From Alteromonas_F sp964429915 (GTDB lineage Bacteria > Pseudomonadota > Gammaproteobacteria > Enterobacterales > Alteromonadaceae), in NCBI GenBank assembly GCA_964429915.1, contig CAYSDZ010000002.1:123318-187317 (forward strand): a stretch of 64,000 bases of DNA, in the 5' to 3' direction. The stretch's first letter is position 1. Each line of letters begins with the position of its first letter. The position numbers and the translations under genes were made by a program. Below are positions 63,795-64,000 of the stretch, in pieces. The notes under the pieces are model-generated. The model was not told the origin of the DNA. It worked only from the letters and a program-made list of their open reading frames with translations, and searched no databases.

Positions 63795-64000
63795 TCAGTT
63801 TTGCTCTGATGTAATTTGGATACGCTCAATATAACGGCCAAACCAGTTTTGCTTGCCTTTTAATATTAAAGTGACGCCAACGCTTATTCGTTGGCTGTCA
63901 TTTGTTGGCCAGTGCAAGTTATAGGTTTGTTGCGTGGTGATATCGCTTACATAGATCTTGGTTCTACCGCTTCTACTGAGTTTTTTTAATTCAATAACTT
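63795..64000 (-). CDS. C-terminal end of an unidentified protein (partial)
   Basis: A minus-strand frame runs in from the right edge for 67 residues to a TGA at 63795-63797. The visible residues (VIELKKLSRSGRTKIYVSD, TYNLHWPTNDSQRISVGV and ending IQITSEQN) look like beta strands of a soluble domain. I do not recognise the family. Between 63616 and 63794 no gene can be supported. Confidence 0.5.
   Translation of the reverse strand, partial: VIELKKLSRSGRTKIYVSDITTQQTYNLHWPTNDSQRISVGVTLILKGKQNWFGRYIERIQITSEQN

Noticed and set aside
1..64000. CRISPR arrays, rRNA genes, complete insertion sequences or prophage
   Set aside because: No regularly spaced direct repeats, rRNA sequence, transposase, integrase or phage structural gene was found on either strand.

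Overview
The window is about 43% GC by impression and its gene content and order are those of a marine gammaproteobacterium, most likely Alteromonadales/Alteromonadaceae. Evidence for this: the lptE-holA-nadD-rsfS-rlmH-mrdA-rodA-rlpA-dacA-ybeD-lipB-lipA cell-wall/lipoate block, ftsH-folP-glmM-secG-tRNA-Leu, trpE-G-D-CF-B-A with yciI, yciO-rnm beside the trp leader, scpA-scpB-rluB, folX-yfcH and tesA/ybbA/ybbP, all arranged as in enteric and marine relatives. A run of 100 N at 58297-58396 shows this is a scaffolded draft. The assignment rests on gene content only.

Layout. 1-3463: a partial gene, a YeaC-like protein, a large DUF349 coiled-coil protein and a small unknown gene, convergent with ansA. 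4594-10219: a five-gene signalling cluster made of a FixL-like PAS kinase with a phytochrome-type kinase core, an Rcp1-like receiver, a REC-REC-PAS-kinase, a second single receiver and a REC-GGDEF-EAL protein. 10209-22968 (minus): lipoate synthesis, peptidoglycan synthesis, ribosome silencing, NAD synthesis, DNA polymerase delta, LPS assembly and leuS. 23129-30939: a Lon-family protease, yhbY, ftsH, folP, glmM, secG and tRNA-Leu(GAG). 30990-32852 (minus): a zinc-starvation operon (DUF1826 protein and COG0523 GTPase) behind a perfect Zur-type operator. 33041-46139: a c-di-GMP phosphodiesterase candidate, tesA, an ABC exporter pair, a small MscS channel, yfcH/folX, a PerM-family protein, a PepSY/OmpR/histidine-kinase operon and rlmA. 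46141-53405 (minus): yciI plus the complete trp operon, preceded by an unreported 17-codon leader peptide with three consecutive Trp codons and an attenuator; the operon's terminator is embedded in the coding end of convergent rlmA. 53475-58206: a solitary hisI flanked by a duplicated rnm 5' end, then rnm, a 104-bp inverted-repeat element, yciO, scpA, scpB and rluB. 58254-64000: accessory DNA with a broken S41 peptidase, a beta-lactamase-fold hydrolase, a membrane-bound LytTR regulator, gene remnants, a RelBE module and a possible small mobile element.

How the genes work together. The most distinctive part is the 4.6-10.2 kb cluster. Its sequence supports a phosphorelay that may read a gas or redox cue through a FixL-like PAS domain and ends in a bifunctional-looking c-di-GMP enzyme. 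No photosensory (GAF/PHY) domain is present although the kinase cores and partner receivers are of the type associated with phytochromes. The second notable region is the trp control locus, where attenuation, a shared terminator, and an insertion/duplication event can all be read directly from the bases.
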